Positions 50,118 to 63,295 are shown, numbered from the stretch's first letter. The stretch is DNA of 64,000 nt from Daphnia pulex (GCF_021134715.1 NC_060022.1:2485001-2549000), one strand, 5' to 3'. The notes: generated by a model from the sequence alone, not told the origin. Program-made: numbers and translations.

Positions 50118-53100
50118 CTAATTCCGGCGCAGTCGGCGCTGTCGGGAAATACGCCACGAATTAGGCTCCTCGTATTTGTTGTACAACGGCTCGAGCCGTT
50201 GGTTTCGTTTGACTTTGCTGAGCTTGGTCGGGTCAGAGAATCTGAAAAAGGCCGGAGCAAACTCCACCAGCCACTTGGCATCGATGACAGTCACTTCACG
50301 CATGTACTCTTTTGTGGTTTGAACCAATTCATGGTAGACGACCCACTCGGGTTGCCGGTTAAAGATCGCGCTACTCGGGTGGATGTAGACCACCTGGCCG
50401 TCCACCAACGTCCGATAACCTTCTTGCGGATCCTTCTTGGCCGCATTACGGAAGAAACCCGAACAGATGGCTTTCTGCACCCTAGCCGTATTCTTGCCAG
50501 CCGATACCACGTCCAATTTGTGCCTGGAAAGTGTAGAAGAACAAATGTTAGATTTTTGAACGGATAATACAATTTGCATCAAAGACTAAACATACCTGTC
50601 CATAATGCCCAATAGCTGTTTACGAACATCCTGAGCTCGTTTTAAGGTACGCATCTGAACGAAATTCTCGTAACACCAGGCACTGCTAAACTTGTTGTTC
50701 TTCCAGGAATTGTAAACGGCCAATAAAGTGATGTGATCTCCTTCGGCTTGATTGAATTTGGCTTTCTTCTGATCAGCCAACTGTTGCTTATCTTTGGGTC
50801 GGTAGAAGACGTTCTGAACTGACAACATGGACACGACTGTCAAAATTTCGTCCGAACACATCTAAAACAAAAATTTTTAAAACGTCAATTACATCGATCA
50901 GGAACAATTGTTGATAATATCATACCAAGTGAACAGACATGATGAGCATCTTGGAGAGAGAAGGCTCCAGAGGAAATTCGGCCATACGTCGACCAAGACG
51001 CGTGAGTAATCCTTCGTCGTCTAGAGCGGAAAGGGAATGCAGCTGTTCAAGTGCCATGATAAGTGACTCCACAGGAGGAGCGTCCATGAAGTCGAAGTTG
51101 AGCAGGTCATTGATGCCCATAGCTTTGAGTTGCAGGACAGTGGAAGCGAGATTAGTACGCTGGATCTCGGGAACAGGCGTGGCAAGCATTTCATCACGAT
51201 AAGCTCGCTCCGTGTACAAGCGGTAAGTCTTTCCAGGTCCAGTACGACCGGCGCGACCAGCTCGCTGCTTGGCTTGCGCCTGTGAAATGGGTGTCACCAC
51301 CAAAGAGTCCATTCCGGTCTTGGAATTGTAGACTTTCTGCTTGACAAAACCAGGATCGACGACATAGTAGATACCGTCGATGGTAAGACTGGTCTCGGCG
51401 ATGTTGGTGGCGATAACAACTTTTCGGGAGCCTGGTGGAGCCGGTTCGAAAATTCGAGTTTGCATTTCAGACGGTAGAGCGGAATAGACGGGAAGAATGA
51501 TGAGCTCAGGAACGTCAGGGCCCATGGACTTCATGCGCTCGTATAGAATTTCGCAGGCAGTATCGATCTCTTCCTGACCAGTCAAGAAAAGAAGAATGTC
51601 GCCCGGTGGTTCGTTAAGGTGGATCTGCATGACGGTAATGAGCGAGGCATCCAAGTAATCCGTCTCAGGTTCCCGAGTATACAATATCTCGACGGGAAAA
51701 GTTCGACCCGGAATGGTGAAGATGGGCGCCTCGAAAAAGTACTGCGAGAATTTCACGGCATCCAAAGTGGCCGACGTTACGATGAGTTTGAGTTCGGCTC
51801 GCTTCTGGACGGCTTGCTTGAGAAGACCGAAAAGAACGTCTGTGTGAATAGTTCTTTCGTGGGCTTCGTCCAACATGATGCAGGAATACGATTGCAGATC
51901 GGGATCAATCAAGCATTCACGCAGCAACATACCATCCGTCATGTACTTGATCAAAGTTTCAGGACTGGTGCAATCTTCAAAACGAATCGTGTATCCAACT
52001 TCCTGTCCTAGACGACAACCAAACTCTTCCGAAACTCGCTTGGCAACGGACATGGCGGCCACACGACGAGGCTGCGTACAGCCGATCTTTCCACGAGCCG
52101 TGAATCCGGACTCGGATAGATATTGAGTGATTTGCGTAGTTTTTCCCGAGCCCGTCTCACCGATGACAATTAGGATTTGGTTGTCATTGACAGCTTTGAT
52201 CAGTTCATCTCTGAGTTTGTAGATGGGAAGTGATTGACGTTGCTCGACGATGGACAAACTAGTTTTCTTGCCGAAAGAGGCTCCTTTCGGTCCACCAGTG
52301 ATGTGCTTTTTCCATTCGGGCATGTCGTATACAGGGGCTCCCGTTCCGCGACCCAACGACGTTGACGGTGCAGCCCCAGCATCCGGCATGGGATCAATCC
52401 AGGTCTTGTTGGCGCCTTGAGCCGGTGCGTCAGCTGCTTCTTGTTCTTCTCTGAGCAACATTTTCTGTTCGCGGCGTTCTTTGCTGAGAGCGCCTTGCAT
52501 CATGGCGGCTTGAGCTAGAGAACCGTCGGGATTCTTGACGATACGAACCGGACTAAGTTCATTAAGCACTCGACCGTGACCTCGAAGAAAGGGTGCCTCT
52601 TCTTCCACCAACTCGATTTCGATATCTTCTTCGTCTTCGGCCAGCTTTGGCAGTAAACCCGTTTCTTCGTCGAATTCGGGCAAGTCCATTTTGTCGATAC
52701 AATTTGCTGCCATCATTTGCTTCAGTTCCCAGCGTTCAGGAGACGAAATCCGTTGCACACGCTTGCGGTTGGTTAGTTCATCCTCCTCTACATTTGCCTT
52801 CAAATCTAGCAATGAGAGAGGTCGATCTGGATTCCTTAAAGCTGTTTCACTTTCCTGGCTGGTTAGTCCAGGGCGGCTTGACGTCGAAGGAGCTGGGTTC
52901 AAATCTTCGCCAGTGTCTTGGTCCACATCTTTCATAGAAAGAGAGATCTTTTGGCCAGCAATGCTCATAACTTTGACATGAACCTTATCTCCACGATTGA
53001 CAACTTCAGCCACACTATTCACACGGCCTTCTCGTCGCAACTGGGAGATGTGCACTAGACCCTCACATTTTTTCCGTATTCCTTCAATTTGTACAAAACA

Positions 53101-53934
53101 ACCAAAAGCTGCAAGATTCATGATTTTTCCCGCGTAGACATTTCCCACTTCTGGATTCTCTGGAAAATCTTTTTGAGGTTTCTTTCGACTTGGGGATTCT
53201 CGTCTGCCTTCGTTACTTCTTTTATCATGATGACGATCACTTGTTCTGTTTCGATCTCCTCTATCTGTACTCCTGGACCTGTGACTTCTGTCCCTGCTTC
53301 TTGATCTCCTCTTTTGATCTCTGCTTCTTGACCTTCTACTTCGGTCTCTGCTTCTGGATCTCTTGCTGCGGTCTCTGCTTCTTGATCTTCTGCTGCGGTC
53401 CTTGCTTCTTGAACGTCTGCTTCTTTCCTTCTTGTCTTTACTCCTTGCTCTTTCCTGAACAGGCTCGATTGCTTCAGTAGAAATCTTTTCTTCTTTAGGA
53501 GCCATGGCTTCTAGTTCAGCCATTAAATCGTTAGCTTCTTCAACATCTTTAATAGTCAATTTTATGTCTTCGAGAAGCATTGTTCTTGCCTTAGGGTTAT
53601 CTGCTAAGGCAAGACCAGGGAAGAGTTCCCGTTTCTTCTCTGTTTCTGCATTGTAAACTGTTTTCTTTACCTGGGCTAAGTTCACATCAGTTGTTTTCGA
53701 GTTGGCTGATTTCATGTGTTTGATAAGACGAAGCAAATTTGCAATGAGAGAGTCTGAAAACTCGGCGCCATTCTCCAGCATTACACTTTTGAACTCATCA
53801 AAGGTCTTGTGTTTTTCGGCCAATGCGATGATGAACTCTGCCAGATCTTTATCGTTGAGTCCCAAATGGTTTTCCAATTCTGTGCACACCTTAGAAACAA
53901 GCGACAGGTGTTCGAGTTTCTCTAATTCATCCAT
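50118..53934 (-). CDS. DHX8: DHX8 / Prp22-type DEAH-box splicing helicase
   Basis: Three exons: 53934-50926, 50861-50596 and 50523-50118, about 1226 aa (human 1220). The N-terminal PWI-like region starts [20 protein letters not shown]; an RS-repeat region (about 165-225) follows, then an S1 RNA-binding domain (about 261-330; [20 protein letters not shown]). The helicase core has Walker A GETGSGKT (about 588), DEAH (about 686), SAT, and motif [14 protein letters not shown]. The C-terminal HA2/OB region ends [17 protein letters not shown]. The family releases mRNA from the post-catalytic spliceosome in the nucleus. The start is set by homology at MDELEKLEH; the frame is open further upstream, but those residues are not family-like. 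This is the longest single exon in the window. Confidence 0.97.
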
Positions 53935-54543
53935 GATGATATAGGATATTTTGCCACTTATTAAATCATTTACAAATTGACAGCACAACAATTGGGATGG
54001 CGACGAATGTGGAAATTGACGAGCCGACGAAAAAACGAATGCTTTCGTTGTTAAGACAACGTTGCAAGAATGCTGTAAAAGAAAAATCAAAATTAATAGA
54101 TGAACTGGCAACATTGCGCGCAAAAAATATTTACATTTTTTCGAAATGAATTTGTTAACTTTTGCGTTTCACAGATTGAAATGAAGAATTATCTAATCTT
54201 TCTCGGTTCTCTGCATTTTGTGTTTGAATTTGAATGAAACTTTTCCATGTTCATATTGAATTGGTATTCTAGACATACAGGTTCATTTTGCAAAATTCAT
54301 ATAAGAATGTAAACAACGCCGATGCTGCTACTAGTAAAAGACATTACTCATTAGTCAACAAGAGTTAAGTTTTTTTTAAATGAAAGTCTATTTGTCTAAT
54401 GTCTATGATGATAAGATTTCACGAAAATGGGCAACTTAGTGAATTAAAGATTATAAACTAAGTTGCATCCATGAAAATGGTCAGCCAATTTAAAATTTAT
54501 GTACAACACATTGTCAAAAGTAAAATTAAAAATATGACTTAAG
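53935..54543. other. Intergenic DHX8 promoter / Merlin 3'UTR
   Basis: 609 bp, AT-rich, between the Merlin stop and the DHX8 start, both genes on the minus strand. No TATA/TCAGT pair is evident. The open frame that continues upstream of the DHX8 start looks fortuitous. Confidence 0.5.
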
Positions 54544-57351
54544 CTACAGCTCTTCGAAAAAGGCCACGCGCGCTCCAGTCGATCCAGATTTTGACTAGGA
54601 AAAAAAGAAAAATTAACTCAAATTTGAATTAATGACTCTCATTCATGCGTACCTTTTTGAGAGTTGAGTATTTGTCGTCCCCTGAACGGAGTTGCTCTTC
54701 GTGTAGCTGATCGTAAAGCGTTTGTTTTTCACCTACTTTCAAGACTTCAATCTCTGTACGCAATTCTCTCAGTTGCTCCTGCAGTTGCTTCGATTTTTCC
54801 AAGTATTCGACTCTAAATTTATTTTAAAAAATGAGCAAACAATTACGCAACAATTCCTACGATAGATTTACAACCTCTCTTTCTCAATTTCAAGTGAGAG
54901 TTGCTCCATATCGCCATGTGTCATAAGGTCATAGTTGGATGAAGAGTTGACCAGTTCGGAAGCAGCAATAGCTGATAGATATCCACTACTACTTAAGCCA
55001 GTTAAGTTGGTGAGGCCAGTAAGCTGATTAGCCAGCGGAATAGGAAGGCGGGCCTCATAAGCCGGCAAACTTGCTTCGTTAGAGACATCGTCGAGTCGTC
55101 GTAAATGTTGCTGAATGTCCGACTGATGATGTAAATGGTGGTCTGATCCAGCTACCGACGAACTTGATGTCGGAAACAAGTTGGGAACAGACTGAAAAAT
55201 GGTAATTGTAGTTATTCGCTCATTAAAATGTTGACAGAAACTGCAAAGTACCAGGACAGACGCGGACGACGGGATGCGTGTAATTGGACGAGATGCCGAG
55301 TGTAAGGCTGCAACACTAGCTTGTGTTGTTAAAAACTCTAGTAGCTTCTTTTTGGCTTGAGTTTCAGCGTAACGGGCCTGCAAAAGGTCACCTTTTAGCT
55401 GCTCTGCTTCTGCTGCACAACGCTCAGAATTCTCTAATAACCTTGAGGCAATTTGCTTCGCCTCATGTAATTGTCTCTGAGACAAAAGTTTTTCCTCTTC
55501 GGTCTAGACGCAAAAAGACAATTAAATGTAAAGCTACCTAAATAAGTTATGAAAAAATTCACTTACTTTCATGGCAGATAAACGAATTCTTTGCAACTCT
55601 TGTTCAGCGTCTGAGGCTTTTTGAGTTAACAACATTGACTCTTCTTCTGCAACTCGCGCCTTTTCGGCCAGCAGCTCAGCCGACTCTTCGGAACGCCTCT
55701 ACAAAATTGGTATAATGAAATACTGTACTTGATACTAAAACTAAAAATTAAACTGAAGAATATCATACCAACTGTTCGTTCGCTACACGGAATTCTTCCT
55801 GAAAGTGAATTAACTGTTGTTCTAGGGCTGCTTTTTCACGTTCAGCTGTTTCGCGTAGTTGCTTCTCTCGTGCAAGCTTATTTCTTTCACTCTGTCGTCT
55901 GAAAAACGGTAAAGTAACCACAATAAGAACTCAACAATGAATAAGACAAAACTTGTCAAGGTCAAATTTACCTGAGTTTCTCTTCTTTAGCCTGAGCCTT
56001 CATTTGCTGAACTTCAATTGAATCCGGTTTCCTCCGACGCATAAAGAGATCATGATTTCCAATACACAAATCTAAGATCTAGACATAAAAATGCGGAAAT
56101 AAAATTCGCTATCCTTTTTCATTTATGTAAAAATCATGGATTACCAATTTGTTGACTCGATGCTTATCCGAATAGAAAATAAAAGGGGGTGCAGTTTTGT
56201 CGACTGGTTTAATGGCAAACTTTTTGTCGTCATAGCTGATGTTTTGGATCTCTGACCAGGGAAAGTTAATGCGCGGTACGGATTTGTTATCCTGCTCGTA
56301 AATATTCAGACCGAGGGCCGTAACACCAAGCCACAACTCGGAATCCCTTTTATTCTGTTCAAATAGAATAATAAGTTGTAGATTAAAACAAGTTAACAAT
56401 ATGCAAGATATACACGCATTTTAGTTTTAGCTAGGGTTTCTAAACTCACTTTTATAGGAAAATAGTTAACGCCATACATTTCTAAATCCTGTACGATTCT
56501 CAAGTACTCCATTTCAGCCTCATCACGACTGAGACCTTTATGATCCGCGTACCTATATAACATAAAGTAAAGTCTTAAGTCTATAAAACGGTTAAAATGG
56601 AAATGATGATCCTTATTACCAAATTTTTATTCTTTCTTCCCACATTTCAGCTGTCATTTGATACTGATCAAGAACTCTCTTAGGCAGTAAGTCTTCTGTA
56701 CCAAGGAGACCAGGTTTCATGGCTGCCTCATCATAATCACCATACTAATGGGAAGGAAAAATTAATTGTGGAAAATCACCCAAGATATAATAATATTACC
56801 TTGGCTTGCAAAGCATATGAAGCAAGCAAGACTGATATTTCAGGAGGACAGTATATATCCATGTTGAGTATACTCTGCTTTACTTGCAAGAAAAACAAAT
56901 GTTGAGTTATTTCTTGAACCAGCTCTTCAGCCACATTCTCGGGATAAAACTTAGCCAAAAATACAAAAGGCACAGGAGTTGTTTTGGGCACATCTTGGTC
57001 CTGAACTATAGATATTATGGCCATACAAACAGTTATTAGGTGAATGACACATAATAAGCATTAACACTCACCTTTTCTATCCATTTTCAACCACGCCAGA
57101 AATCCTTTGCAGTCTTCATACTGTAACCCAAAATACCAGGTCTCCCTTAATCCAATAGTTCGACACACTAGATCAAATAAATCTCTTCCATTTGCTTTGC
57201 ACTACAAGAGTTATAATTGTCAGTTTTTTACATGAACATGATTATGTGAATAAATAATACAAACCTCTAGGTTGAATTCAAGTTGTGCGTCTAGGGTAAG
57301 AATTTTTACTGGAAAACATTTTGACGATTTGTGCTTCCGGCGGAAATTCAT
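54544..57351 (-). CDS. NF2: Merlin (NF2) FERM tumour suppressor
   Basis: Thirteen exons: 57351-57265, 57201-57072, 57005-56800, 56744-56620, 56552-56450, 56354-56145, 56078-55972, 55898-55769, 55698-55567, 55503-55252, 55191-54875, 54812-54653 and 54594-54544, about 669 aa. The FERM domain (about 10-305) has F1 [15 protein letters not shown]2 with the Merlin 'blue box' YQMTAEMW at 169-176, and F3 [12 protein letters not shown]. The alpha-helical domain ([19 protein letters not shown]) runs to about 490, and the C-terminal ERM-type tail ends [19 protein letters not shown]. The blue box and absence of the moesin actin-binding end identify Merlin rather than ERM. It acts at the membrane cortex upstream of Hippo signalling. 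A Ser/Ala/Leu-rich linker (exons 10-11; [18 protein letters not shown]) makes it longer than human Merlin (595). Confidence 0.96.
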
Positions 57352-58126
57352 TTTAGCACACCGAGACCTAAACTTAATCAAACAAATCTAATGCAAAAAC
57401 TTATAAAACTTAGAAAACGTCTTCATTTTGATTCATTCCATTTGTAGAATCAACACAGAATTAACAAATACTGTTCTTTCAGCTGATACAAAACAACGGA
57501 AAATGAACAAAAACAGGCTTGATTGCAGACGATGGGATTTTCCATCTATTGACTATTGCCACAGTGCACAGCCATCTGGACCCTGGCGGGACAACATGAA
57601 ACTACTGGCGGGAAATCGTTTTTTTTTCTTCAGTTTTATAAAAAGAAACATTTCATGTCTGGTCGTCACAAAATTACAGCGTAAATGTCATGCTTTAGAA
57701 AATAGTTGAATACATGTATAGTAGGAGTATGACGAATTTCAAAATTGTATTATTGTTCACTGCATTTTCATTCAAATAAAAATAATACATTACGTGCACT
57801 GTTGACTTCAACCACTAACATCTGATAACATCAATATTTTAAATTTTGTTTAGTAAATGCAATAAAGTTAAACACAGCAGCCACGTGTGAGAATTCATTA
57901 GGGAAAAAAAAACAAGAGCCAACATACCCTTTTTTGTTTATGTTACACACTCCAGAGAAAAGACTAGGTATTTTGTTAAGGGAATTATAAACATCCATAA
58001 AATTGAAGGGATCAAAAAAATCTGAGTAAATTTACCCGTGTCCAAAATGCATCGAATCGATAGGATTTAAATTTTCCAACCACCGCACTTCCAGGTGCAT
58101 ATCTGAGACAACAAGCAGTAGCTAAG
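57352..58126. other. Intergenic Merlin promoter / PIGL 3'UTR
   Basis: 775 bp between two minus-strand genes. A plus-strand open frame at 57428-57709 has no domain, signal or codon character and overlaps the Merlin 5' side, so I do not call it. No other feature is seen. Confidence 0.5.
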
Positions 58127-59447
58127 CTAGTAAATTTCAAGGGGAATGAATGTGTTAAAGAATAAGTATCTTGAAAAAATGATGTACAAACGGCGAAACC
58201 AAACATATTGACTAGCATGAGCTGCCATTGCTCTCTAAACGTGAACACATAATTAATTTATTTAGCAAAAGTCTTAATTGACATTATTAACTGTTTAAAA
58301 AAATACCTGAATGTTCATCCTATTAACCCAATCGGCAGTACAGATTAATGCACTAGGTTTGATTAAAATCGAATCAATAAATCCCAAATATTTTCGAAAC
58401 AAACTGACCGTTTCCAAAATGAAAACTCGGACAGTAACTGTTGGAAAAATTAAAGACGATCTTTTAAATATCAATACATTTAATTATGCACACTATAATA
58501 TAGTTTAAATACCTCTTTTTTTGCTTTCTTTCTTTAATTGCAACACCCCCTGATAAATCGATTTATGATTTAGGTGGCCACTGATTCCATTCTCATCAAA
58601 AGTTATGAGCTATAAAAAATTGCATTAAATTGTATTGTTAGTTAAGCCTATTAATCTATTCCTGAAATACTTACACTGTCAATTTTCAATTTTTCAATGT
58701 AGATATTCAAAGTATCTGCAACTGATTTGAAATCCCACAAAGAATGTGGATCATCTTCAAAGAAAGGAGGTCCACTGTTCACAGATAATGTAGAAATTTA
58801 AGAAAATTTAAGAAATTTCAACAATTTATGAATGTTTGAATGAATTTTTACCTGTGAATTATAATATTGGAATCAGCTAGTCCAAGAATCTTGCAACTTT
58901 TTTTTAGTTCCTCTCTCCTTGTTTTACCTAAGCCATCAGCATTGCCTTGAAATAGTGAATTTCACACATTAGAAATATTGTTATAACGTTTGAATTTAAG
59001 CACAAGTAACGAACAGACAAGTATATGAGTCCAAAGAAAAAGCTATAGTTCATGTAAGCGTATAGTAATAGTGATATGTAGTATTGATTTACCATCACTC
59101 AAGCAAAGAATGTAAATATCCTTTGCTTTCTTTTTCCTGGACGAAGAATCACTTAATGATGGTTGGACTAGTGCTGTGATGGCAGGTCCAAAAAACATGC
59201 ATCTATTATACATGCATTCATAAGTGCATAAGAGAAAAAAAGTTAGATTAAGGTATTCCATAAAAATGTATATCTCAATTAACAAAACATACTCGTCGTC
59301 CGGATGAGCAATGACGAACAAGACATTGCTAAGCTTTTTAAAGAAAACTTCTTTAAGAAACAAACTTTTCTTTTGACTCAAATATCGGTAAGTGAAAAAG
59401 GAAACGAAAGTCCAAATTCCTAGTATAAGTAGTAAGTACCAACACAT
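58127..59447 (-). CDS. PIGL: PIGL, GlcNAc-PI de-N-acetylase
   Basis: Seven exons: 59447-59293, 59202-59093, 58945-58852, 58774-58675, 58609-58513, 58437-58307 and 58234-58127, about 264 aa (human 252). An N-terminal membrane anchor (about 3-20; WYLLLILGIWTFVSFF) precedes the catalytic AHPDDE (47-52) and MFFGPAI. SGHLNH (zinc and catalytic His about 165 and 168) and VRVFILETVSLFRKY follow. The C-terminus QYVWFRRLYIIFSRYLFF is family-typical. It catalyses the second step of GPI-anchor synthesis on the cytosolic side of the ER. The last exon was read in the frame that gives this C-terminus; a longer competing frame over the same bases has no homology. The start is the Met just before the anchor. 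Confidence 0.94.
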
Positions 59448-61881
59448 TTTAAAAATAAATATAAGTAGATAAGCCGAAATTGCTCTTCGAAATTCAAAAA
59501 TACACAATCCTACAGCAGACGACAGCATTCGTTTTACAGCTGCTACCTGCTAGCTGTTTAGCGACTTTAGCCTAATGTGAAAATAAAGAAAATGAAAATT
59601 TGAAAACTTATTTCAACAACAAAATAGACCATGCTAATCCGCACAAAGTTTCTTTTAATTATCCTAGTAGCACAAATAAATAATTATCCTAGTAGCACCA
59701 AAAAATTATGAGCTTATCTTGCAACTCAATTTCACGTTTTACTTCTGCTAATTTACATCAAGATAATATGCCGGCCGGTATACTTAATGAAGAGCTACTG
59801 GCCGTGATGTAAGCCTGTAAGCTTATTTAACTTGAAAGATAGTTGCCACAATCAACAAATTCTCTTCTAATTAACGAAGCAGAAGCAACGTTGCAGATGA
59901 AATTTCTCAAACAAACAGCTAACGATTATTTACAGACTACTAATGTAGCTACGTTTTAAATCACGTATTATGACAAGGTACAGTGGTACAGTATATTCCG
60001 TGTGTTGTCATGGTTATAGACTTATAGGCTCGCACTTTGTTGTCGTTATGGACTATGCGCCACATCCTTTGATAATCAAAATGTTTACTAAAGCAGGTGA
60101 AAGATGAAACAGAACGAGTAGTCGTGGGCGCTTCTTGACTATAAAGATCAGAAATGTGCAGCAGGAGTCTGAGTATGTTATGGAAAAGCAGCGCCACTTC
60201 ATGCTAAACATTGTATTTACATTCAAGGAAAACTGCGAGCAAACTTCTTAATGACTGCATTAGCTAATCGTGTATTTACACAAGAGTAATTCGCCTTCCT
60301 AAGTAGTCCTAACAGTATCAAAGCATCTAGTTAGGATCAAAACAGTCATGTGCTGTAAAAGATTAAAAAAGCTACCCTGACAACTCGTTGCTGTCGCTAG
60401 GCAACAGCACAGTATAGAAATAGTAGGCATATACAATTTTTCTTATCCTTTTTTCCCTGATGCAATAACTCGAGTGATTGCTGATCCAGTCGGATCCAGC
60501 GGTGATGTAAAAAGTACAACCCAACTTCTTCTTTGTCTCTGTATACTTTAGTAATTGGATATTGTCATCGCCTTAATCTTTTACATCTTTTAAATTGTTA
60601 TATCAAAAGGTGAAACAAGCTAAAACTGGTTAAGTAATACTTTGAACTTCATTTTCAAAATACGTGAGCTATAACCTAAAAACAATACAAATATGGCGAT
60701 GTGTATAATGCCATCGGAGAATTAAAAACGGATAAACGCTAGAGCCTTGCGAGTTTGAGTTCACGAGGGACTGCTGTAGACATACAAAGTTATTGATTAA
60801 GTTATCACATGAAAACAAGAGAATGCTATGACGCTATGTCAATAAGGTGTCAAAAAGGCTAATAGCTAAAGTAAACTATTGTTTGTTCCAGACAGTTTGG
60901 AGAGCTTAAAATGTAAACATTTTATTTGTTCGTTTTTTTTTTGCCTCCTTGACGTCACTATATTATATCTAACAGTCTACTCTATAAGCCTCAACGTTAC
61001 AAAGGTAATATACTTGACTTTTTTGAATGATGCATGAGGGGCGTGTTACGTCCAACTCCTATGGGATGCACTTTTGCTGTTTAGAAATTTTGTTAAATAT
61101 GAAAAGAAGGTCAAGACATTTCAACTGTTCAGTACCGTGCAATAAAAACATCACTGGCTGTAATACGTTGCTGCAGCATTGTCTAACTCAGTATGGGGAT
61201 GGGTAAGAAGAAAAAAGGAAAATTGGTGGCGCAGGTAGAAGTGGTGGAATGAAAAATATTCGTTTTCTCACCTGCCCCCCTACCAATTAATGAAAACTTA
61301 GGGAAGAATGGGCGTAATGCTACAAAAAGAACAAGAAACTTTTTGTCGAACGACGAAGGTCATTAGATCCGAATAAATCAATGGGCGACTTTCTTTTCGT
61401 CACCATCACTCTTGTCAAGCTATAACAACCTATTCATAATCCGGGAATGAATTTCACAATTATGATCAAATTTCAAATTCGGTGGAATTACATAAGAGCC
61501 CACTCAGGTTTAGAACCTGTATTATTCATACATGAGCGATCCTTACGGATCCTTACACGGGTCATTATATATTCCCAGTCATACAAGGGGTACTGCCCAC
61601 GTGAACGTCATTGGCAGGTCGTTGGTAATTCCACTTTCTCGCCATATCTCAAACGTGTAACATAAAGAAGGTGTCAATAATTACACTTTTGTAAACACTG
61701 TGTTGTACTTTGTTGATTCTACTATGATGGGCTTTACAACACCGATAAAACTGTCGAGTCCATAAACTTGCGTGTCCCCTGCTAATCGAACGCAGTCAAA
61801 TGTCATGATTGCCAGTCATATCTCAAGACATGAACGAGATTTTATTTTTGATAATACTCTACTACGCACACGTTAGTACGT
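59448..61881. other. Intergenic, AT-rich
   Basis: 2.4 kb with no supported gene. A 17-base direct repeat AATTATCCTAGTAGCAC occurs near 59658 and 59681. Near 60395 there is a short inverted repeat GTTGC...GCAAC containing a near X-box, but no ciliary gene is adjacent. Open frames at 59961 and 61447 have no signal, domain or splice context. Confidence 0.5.
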
Positions 61882-61883
61882 TA

Positions 61884-61913
61884 TATAAAAGGACTTCTCG
61901 AACTTTCTTCAGT
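61884..61913 (+). promoter_or_regulatory. TATA box plus TCAGT initiator
   Basis: TATAAA at 61884-61889 lies 27 bases upstream of the A of TCAGT (61909-61913), giving a 5'UTR of only about 17 bases before the tandem ATGATG of the secreted M15-like gene. Same promoter class as the YYT exon-1 copies, typical of strongly and tissue-specifically expressed arthropod genes. Confidence 0.8.
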
Positions 61914-61927
61914 GCAACATTTTCAAA

Positions 61928-63295
61928 ATGATGAAACTACTTCTTGCGTTAACTACCTTGGTGGCTGCTGCCCACTGCTGTAAGTAGACATTTTCAGCAA
62001 AACATAAAATTCAATGTTGGGGATTGTGTTGCCTGTGGGCTATAATTTATAACGAAAAGTAGTATGGCCTCATAGTATTCACAGACTTTTGCTTAATTAC
62101 AAGTTACAAACGGCAGCCAGGAAAAAAAAGTTTTTGCGTTCACTTTTCCCAATTATCAATTGACGTATTTATTATATAGTTTCAGTAAACCCGGCTTCCG
62201 GCTTCACTGGAGATAACAACGAGCCATGCTACAGCACCGCATCTAGTGGAAAAGACGGAGGCATTTGCCTCCAAACGGTACGATCAATAGGAAGCCATTA
62301 CTATTATATTTAATGAGAGTCTATCCAGATTGGATGAAAGAATTAAAGAGTTCATAATTTGTTATAATAAATGTGTTCTATTCAGGACTGCTGTGCTGGT
62401 GCGACCTACATTTCTAACTTGTGTCCTGATTACCAGGCCAACGTGAAATGCTGCTACTCTTATAATTCGTGCAACACAAATGGTAAAATGCACCTTTATT
62501 CATTTAAAGAGATTAACATTGAAAATAATGCAACTATTTGCTTTAGCCGTTTCTTGTCCGGCTGCTCAGGCTGTAGCTTGCGAAGTTTTGGGAATGCACG
62601 AGAAAGGCCAGATTTACTTGAAAGGTGAGCACTTTGATGCTTCGGGCAACAATCCTTATGATGGAGCCAGCGCCTTATCCAACATCCGTGATACGTGCTA
62701 CGGCAAACATGCCAAGCTATCCGCGTAAGTTAAAAAAAAAACCCATAAATATTGAGAAATGATTTTCAAAGTTCCTTTTTCGTTGACCAAAGCTACGGTA
62801 ATGCTCCCGGAGGAAATGTTTGTCTGACAGCAAAGATGGTGACCAGCTTGCGTGATTATGCTCGCAACTATTACAACTCAAACGGTGTACCCATCGAGGT
62901 ATATAATTTAATTTCTCTGCCGAAAATATGATCGTTCAAGACTTGAGTGGTTCTTCCAATAAAATTTAGGTCAATGCGTTGGCCGGATCAAGCCATTCCG
63001 CTACATCTTGGCACTACCAAGGAAACACTTTCGATGTTGGGTGCACTTACCCCACGTAAGTGCTCTAGTGTTACTCTTTCACACACGTATTTCTGATGAT
63101 CGCTGGTCTATTTACAGAAATCATTGCTCGGCTCTGACCACCTGGTGCCGCAATCAAAACCCCGTGGAATTGTGCTACCCTGGAAGTTCATGTGGAGGTT
63201 GGTGAACTATCGCGCACGTGCTAACGATTTGTCGATTTCTAAACATTTGTTTGTATTTTGCAGGTCACGAGACATGGGTCCACTGCGCTCATTAA
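61928..63295 (+). CDS. Secreted Cys-rich protein with Hedgehog/M15-like zinc site
   Basis: Eight exons: 61928-61979, 62180-62277, 62386-62482, 62547-62724, 62793-62898, 62970-63055, 63118-63197 and 63264-63295, 242 aa. A signal peptide (1-17; LLLALTTLVAAAHC) is followed by a Cys-rich N-terminal part (about 30-95; DCCAGATYIS, CCYSYNSC). A C-terminal domain (about 100-242) carries SWHYQGNTFDV (190-200) and HETWVHC (234-240). The spacing H192-x6-D199 ... H239 equals the zinc triad of the Hedgehog signalling domain (SLHYEGRAVDI) and of VanX/M15 (LAS) peptidases; E235 is placed to be the catalytic acid/base. It is probably an extracellular zinc peptidase or a binding derivative. Substrate is unknown; peptide cross-links, including bacterial cell wall, are one possibility. 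The N-terminal part resembles no family I recognise. Confidence 0.85.

Noticed and set aside
53935-54123. N-terminal extension of DHX8
   Set aside because: The frame is open but the residues are not family-like, and MDELEKLEH is the conserved start.
57428-57709. Small plus-strand gene between PIGL and Merlin
   Set aside because: No domain, signal peptide or splice context; it lies in the expected Merlin promoter.
58012-58248. Longer frame over the PIGL last exon
   Set aside because: It has no family resemblance; the alternative frame gives the PIGL-typical WFRRLYIIFSRY C-terminus and an in-frame stop at 58127.
60380-60410. X-box-like GTCGCTAGGCAAC in intergenic DNA
   Set aside because: One mismatch and no ciliary gene nearby; likely chance.
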